DNA of 7,570 nt, taken from SZUA-430 sp964638635 (GTDB lineage Bacteria; Pseudomonadota; Alphaproteobacteria; Micropepsales; Micropepsaceae). A program made the position numbers and the translations under genes. Under the pieces are notes generated by a model, which did not search any database, was not told the DNA's origin, and saw only the letters and a list, made by a program, of their open reading frames with translations. Numbering within the stretch: the first letter of the stretch is position 1; each line of letters begins with the position of its first letter. Where the stretch lies: the NCBI GenBank assembly GCA_964638635.1, contig CAZXAQ010000138.1, positions 1 through 7,570 of the forward strand. Reading direction: 5' to 3'. Shown in pieces: positions 4,587 through 7,570 of this stretch.

Positions 4587-6827
4587 ATGCGACGTATTCT
4601 CATTGGCGGCGGCGCGCTGCTTGCCGTTTTGATCGGCATTGGTCTTGTCTTTTGGTTTGGCGCGCGCGGCGGATGGTTTGGGGTCGAGAACGGTGCCGGC
4701 ACGATTTCCGGCGCACGGGTTCCGGACGACGTGATCGCCGCCCGCACTGCGGCGGAACATGCGGCGGCGCCTGCCGGGGACGACGACGTCATTCTGTTCG
4801 GCGACTTGCATGTTCACACGACGATTTCGGTCGACGCGTTCCAATACTCGCTGCCGTTGCTCGGCGGTAAGGGGATACATCCGCTCGCCGATGCATGCGA
4901 TTTTGCCCGCTATTGCTCCGCGCTCGACTTTTGGGCCTCGACGGATCACGCCGAGTCGATCACGCCGTCGCGGTGGACGATGATCAAGGACACCGTTCGC
5001 GCGTGTCAGAAGGTGGCGGGCGGCGAAGACAATCCCGATCTGGTGTCGTTCATCGGCTTCGAGTGGACGCAGGTCGGCCGCACGCCGGCGGAGCATTTCG
5101 GGCATAAGAACGTCATCTTCCGCGAACTCGACGACGACAAAGTCTCGGCGCGCGCGATCGGCACGGCGTCGGCCGACGGCGGTACGGCGAAGCGACTGGC
5201 ACAGCCTGTGACGCCGCTCGTCGTGATCGGCGATTTCAAGAACCGGCAGCGGTACTACGACTACAACAAGTTTTTGACGGTCACCGCGGCGACGCCGGCA
5301 TGTGATGCGGACGCGCCGTCGGACAAGCTGCCCGTGACGTGCATGGAAACGGCGGCGCGACCGGCCGATCTGGTGCGGAAATTGTTCGAAGAGCAGAAGC
5401 TGGCGCCGCTGATCATTCCGCATGGGACGTCGTGGGGCTTCTACACGCCGGCCGGCACAACGTGGGCCAAGGCGGCCGATCCGGTGGAACGCCCCGAGAA
5501 GTTCCCGCTGATCGAGGTCTATTCGGGGCACGGAAATTCCGAGGAGTATCGCAGCTGGGACGACGTGGCGATCGACTCGGCGGGCAAGGCCACCTGTCCG
5601 AAGCCGACGAAAGATTATCTGCCGAGTTGCTGGCGCGCGGGTGAGATCATCGTGGAGCGGTGTCTTGCCGCGAAAACCGACGCGGCGACATGCGAGGCGA
5701 GCGCGGCGCAAGCGCGACAGAACTACGTCGACATGCAGGTGGCCGGGCATTTGACGGTGAAGGGCGCCGAGCCGGCGCAGTGGCTCGATGCCGGGCAGTG
5801 CACGGATTGCTTTCTGCCGGCGTTCAACATGCGGCCGAAGACGTCCGCGCAGGCGGGGCTTGCGACGACGCATTTCTCCGACGACGGCGCACAGGCGACG
5901 CGCTTTCAGTGGGGCTTCATCGGGTCGAGCGACAATCACCGCGCGCGGCCGGGCACAGGCTACAAACAAGTCGACCGTCGGCTGAATACGGAAGCGACCG
6001 GGCCTGAAACGGAGGGATGGCGGAAGACGTTGCTGCCGGTGGACAACGACGAGTCGCCGAACCCGCGGGCGTTCACGCCGGAGGAGGTCGCGAAACTCCC
6101 TGGCCTGCAAACATCGGAGGCGGAGCGGCAAGCGGCCTATCTGCGCACCGGCGGGCTGGCCGCCGTGCATGCGAAGGGACGCACGCGTGCGGCGATTTGG
6201 GATGCGCTTGAGCGGCGCGAAACCTACGCCACCTCCGGGCAGAAGATTTTGCTGTGGTTCAACGCGGTCAGCCCATCGGGCGAAAAGGTTGCGATGGGTT
6301 CGCGCGTTGCCGCGACCGCGTCGCCCCGCTTCGAAGTGCGGGCGGTCGGATCGTTCAAGCAGAGGCCGGGGTGTCCCGCGTTCGCGAGCGCGGGGCTGGA
6401 CCAGGCACGGATTCAAGATATCTGCTCGGGCGAATGCGACAATCCCAGCGACGTGCGCAACAAGATCACGCGGATTGAGGTGGTGCGGATCAGACCGCAG
6501 GCGTCGCCGGGCGAAGCGATGGCGGCGCTGATTCAAGACCGCTATCTCGTGCACGAGTGCACGGCCGCCGACGACGGATCCTGCACGTTCACATTCGAAG
6601 ACAAGGACTACGCGGCGGGCAAGCGCGATGCGCTCTATTACGTGAAGGCGATCCAAGAGGCGGAGCCGATGATCAACGCCGATCCGCTGAAATGCGAGCG
6701 CGACGCGGCAGGCAAGTGCATCAAGGTCAACATGTGCTGGGGCGACTACCGCTCCGGCAAAAGCGACTGCACCGCGCCGGCGGAACCGCGCGCGTGGTCG
6801 TCGCCGATCTATGTGGATTACCGGTAG
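4587..6827 (+). CDS. DUF3604 family protein, membrane-anchored PHP-like putative metalloenzyme
   Basis: A 746-residue protein with an N-terminal hydrophobic anchor (about residues 4-24) and no evident cleavage site, so the body is probably periplasmic. Motifs of the DUF3604 family are all present: GDLHVHT (72-78), FWASTDHAES (115-124), FIGFEWT (155-161), FGHKNVIF (171-178), IIPHGTSWG (276-284), EVYSGHGNSEEYR (310-322), FIGSSDNHRARPGTGYK (444-460) and RRETYATSGQKI (543-554). H75, H77, D120, H121, H279, H315, D449 and H451 look like metal ligands of a PHP-type phosphoesterase site; this is by analogy, as the family is uncharacterised. There are 20 cysteines, an even number, consistent with disulfides outside the cytoplasm. 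The frame opens at TTG 4533, but ATG 4587 immediately precedes the anchor and has GGGA 8 bases upstream. The stop is 3 bp from that of the converging VWA gene. Confidence 0.88.
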   Translation: MRRILIGGGALLAVLIGIGLVFWFGARGGWFGVENGAGTISGARVPDDVIAARTAAEHAAAPAGDDDVILFGDLHVHTTISVDAFQYSLPLLGGKGIHPLADACDFARYCSALDFWASTDHAESITPSRWTMIKDTVRACQKVAGGEDNPDLVSFIGFEWTQVGRTPAEHFGHKNVIFRELDDDKVSARAIGTASADGGTAKRLAQPVTPLVVIGDFKNRQRYYDYNKFLTVTAATPACDADAPSDKLPVTCMETAARPADLVRKLFEEQKLAPLIIPHGTSWGFYTPAGTTWAKAADPVERPEKFPLIEVYSGHGNSEEYRSWDDVAIDSAGKATCPKPTKDYLPSCWRAGEIIVERCLAAKTDAATCEASAAQARQNYVDMQVAGHLTVKGAEPAQWLDAGQCTDCFLPAFNMRPKTSAQAGLATTHFSDDGAQATRFQWGFIGSSDNHRARPGTGYKQVDRRLNTEATGPETEGWRKTLLPVDNDESPNPRAFTPEEVAKLPGLQTSEAERQAAYLRTGGLAAVHAKGRTRAAIWDALERRETYATSGQKILLWFNAVSPSGEKVAMGSRVAATASPRFEVRAVGSFKQRPGCPAFASAGLDQARIQDICSGECDNPSDVRNKITRIEVVRIRPQASPGEAMAALIQDRYLVHECTAADDGSCTFTFEDKDYAAGKRDALYYVKAIQEAEPMINADPLKCERDAAGKCIKVNMCWGDYRSGKSDCTAPAEPRAWSSPIYVDYR

Positions 6828-6830
6828 GCG

Positions 6831-7570
6831 TTAGCGGTTCAATTCCCGCATCGCCTTGTCGAGGCCTTCGAGCGTCAGCGGGAACATGCGGTCGCTCAGG
6901 ATCTGTTTCATGATTTGGATCGAGGGCGTGTATTCCCAGTGGCGCTCGGGAACGGGGTTCAGCCAGATCACGTGTTCGTAGATGCGCGTCAGGCGTTCGA
7001 GCCAGACGGCGCCGGGTTCTTCGTTCCAGTGTTCGACGCTGCCGCCGGGGTAGGTGATTTCGTAGGGGCTCATCGTGGCGTCGCCCACGATCACCACTTT
7101 GTAGTCGTGCGGGTATTTGTGCAGGACGTCCCAGGTCGGGTGCTTTTCGTTGTGGCGGCGGCGATTGTCCTTCCACACGCTCTCGTACAGGCAATTGTGG
7201 AAGTAGAAGAATTCCATGTGCTTGAATTCGGTGCGCGCGGCGGAGAACAGCTCCTCGCAGAGCTTGATGTGCGCGTCCATCGAGCCGCCGATGTCGAAGA
7301 AGATCAGCACCTTGACCTTGTTGTGACGCTCCGGGCGGAGCACGAGGTCGAGATAGCCTTGATGCGCGGTGTGGCGGATCGTTTCGGGCAGATCGAGTTC
7401 GGTCGGCGCGCCCTCGCGGGCCCATTTGCGCAGGCGGCGGAGCGCAACCTTGATGTTGCGCGTGCCGAGTTCGACTTGGTCGTCGAGGTTTTTGTACTCG
7501 CGCTTGTCCCAGACTTTGACCGCCTTGCGGTGCCGCGAGCGATCCTGCCCGATGCGGATTCCCTCGGGGT
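6831..7570 (-). CDS. CoxE-like VWA domain protein (5' end beyond window)
   Basis: The frame stays open to the right edge, so only the C-terminal 245 residues are seen, beginning PEGIRIGQDRSRHRKAVKVW. Seen in order: REYKNLDDQVELGTRNIKVALRRLRKWAREG, a family linker; VKVLIFFDIGGSMDAHIKLCEELF with the MIDAS-like DIGGSMD at about 7295-7275; FKHMEFFYFHNCLYESVWKD; YKVVIVGDATMSPYEITYPGGSVEH; and the closing FPLTLEGLDKAMRELNR. This matches the VWA-containing CoxE-like family common in proteobacteria, which usually acts with a MoxR-type AAA ATPase in protein or metal-cofactor maturation; that role is family knowledge and no partner gene is visible here. The first Ser of the canonical DxSxS is Gly, which I recall as normal for this group. 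A shorter reading from GTG 7343 would cut off the conserved N-terminal part and is rejected. Confidence 0.88.
   Translation of the reverse strand, partial: PEGIRIGQDRSRHRKAVKVWDKREYKNLDDQVELGTRNIKVALRRLRKWAREGAPTELDLPETIRHTAHQGYLDLVLRPERHNKVKVLIFFDIGGSMDAHIKLCEELFSAARTEFKHMEFFYFHNCLYESVWKDNRRRHNEKHPTWDVLHKYPHDYKVVIVGDATMSPYEITYPGGSVEHWNEEPGAVWLERLTRIYEHVIWLNPVPERHWEYTPSIQIMKQILSDRMFPLTLEGLDKAMRELNR

Noticed and set aside
4389..6656. 755-residue open frame antisense to the DUF3604 gene
   Set aside because: The composition is dominated by Arg with no recognisable motif. It is the expected mirror of a GC-rich coding sequence, while the plus strand carries a full set of DUF3604 motifs.
6727..7425. 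232-residue minus-strand frame over the VWA gene
   Set aside because: It is Arg/Pro-rich without motifs and lies over the frame that carries the conserved VWA sequence.

Overview
This is a GC-rich window of chromosome-like DNA with dense coding, short intergenic gaps and classical Shine-Dalgarno sites. The gene content fits an alphaproteobacterium: a TetR-type repressor next to ferredoxin and methyltransferase genes, a DUF3604 protein and a CoxE-like VWA protein. That assignment is an inference from style and content; there is no rRNA or marker gene to prove it. I see no tRNA, rRNA, CRISPR array, insertion sequence or phage gene, and no gene-free stretch longer than 300 bases.

Layout from left to right. 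A class I SAM-dependent methyltransferase resembling the METTL7/thiol methyltransferase group (3-617, +) is followed by a hairpin-bearing spacer and a membrane-anchored YiiX/NlpC-P60-like protein (698-1426, +). All three positions of the expected Cys-His-Glu triad appear to be replaced in that protein. It converges, with a 3-bp gap, on a three-gene minus-strand operon (3173 down to 1430): a two-motif ferredoxin, a COMT-like O-methyltransferase and a second class I methyltransferase. Both gene junctions in the operon are ATGA stop/start overlaps. A divergently transcribed TetR regulator (3259-3924, +) is separated from the ferredoxin by 85 bp. That spacer holds a perfect minus-strand TATAAT box buried in an elaborate symmetric operator.

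Rightwards follow a small orphan membrane protein (4060-4392, +) and a 746-residue membrane-anchored DUF3604 protein with PHP-like metal-binding motifs (4587-6827, +). The latter converges, again with a 3-bp gap, on a CoxE-like VWA-domain protein (6831 to the window edge, -), of which only the C-terminal 245 residues are visible.

The best candidate for an undescribed system is the TetR-controlled ferredoxin/O-methyltransferase/methyltransferase cassette. Its operator covers the only good promoter. The ferredoxin lacks one cluster ligand in a way that predicts a [3Fe-4S]+[4Fe-4S] protein, and the two methyltransferases are translationally coupled to it. The likely reading is an inducible unit that modifies or detoxifies a small molecule, but no substrate can be read from the sequence. 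The other genes look functionally independent of this cassette.
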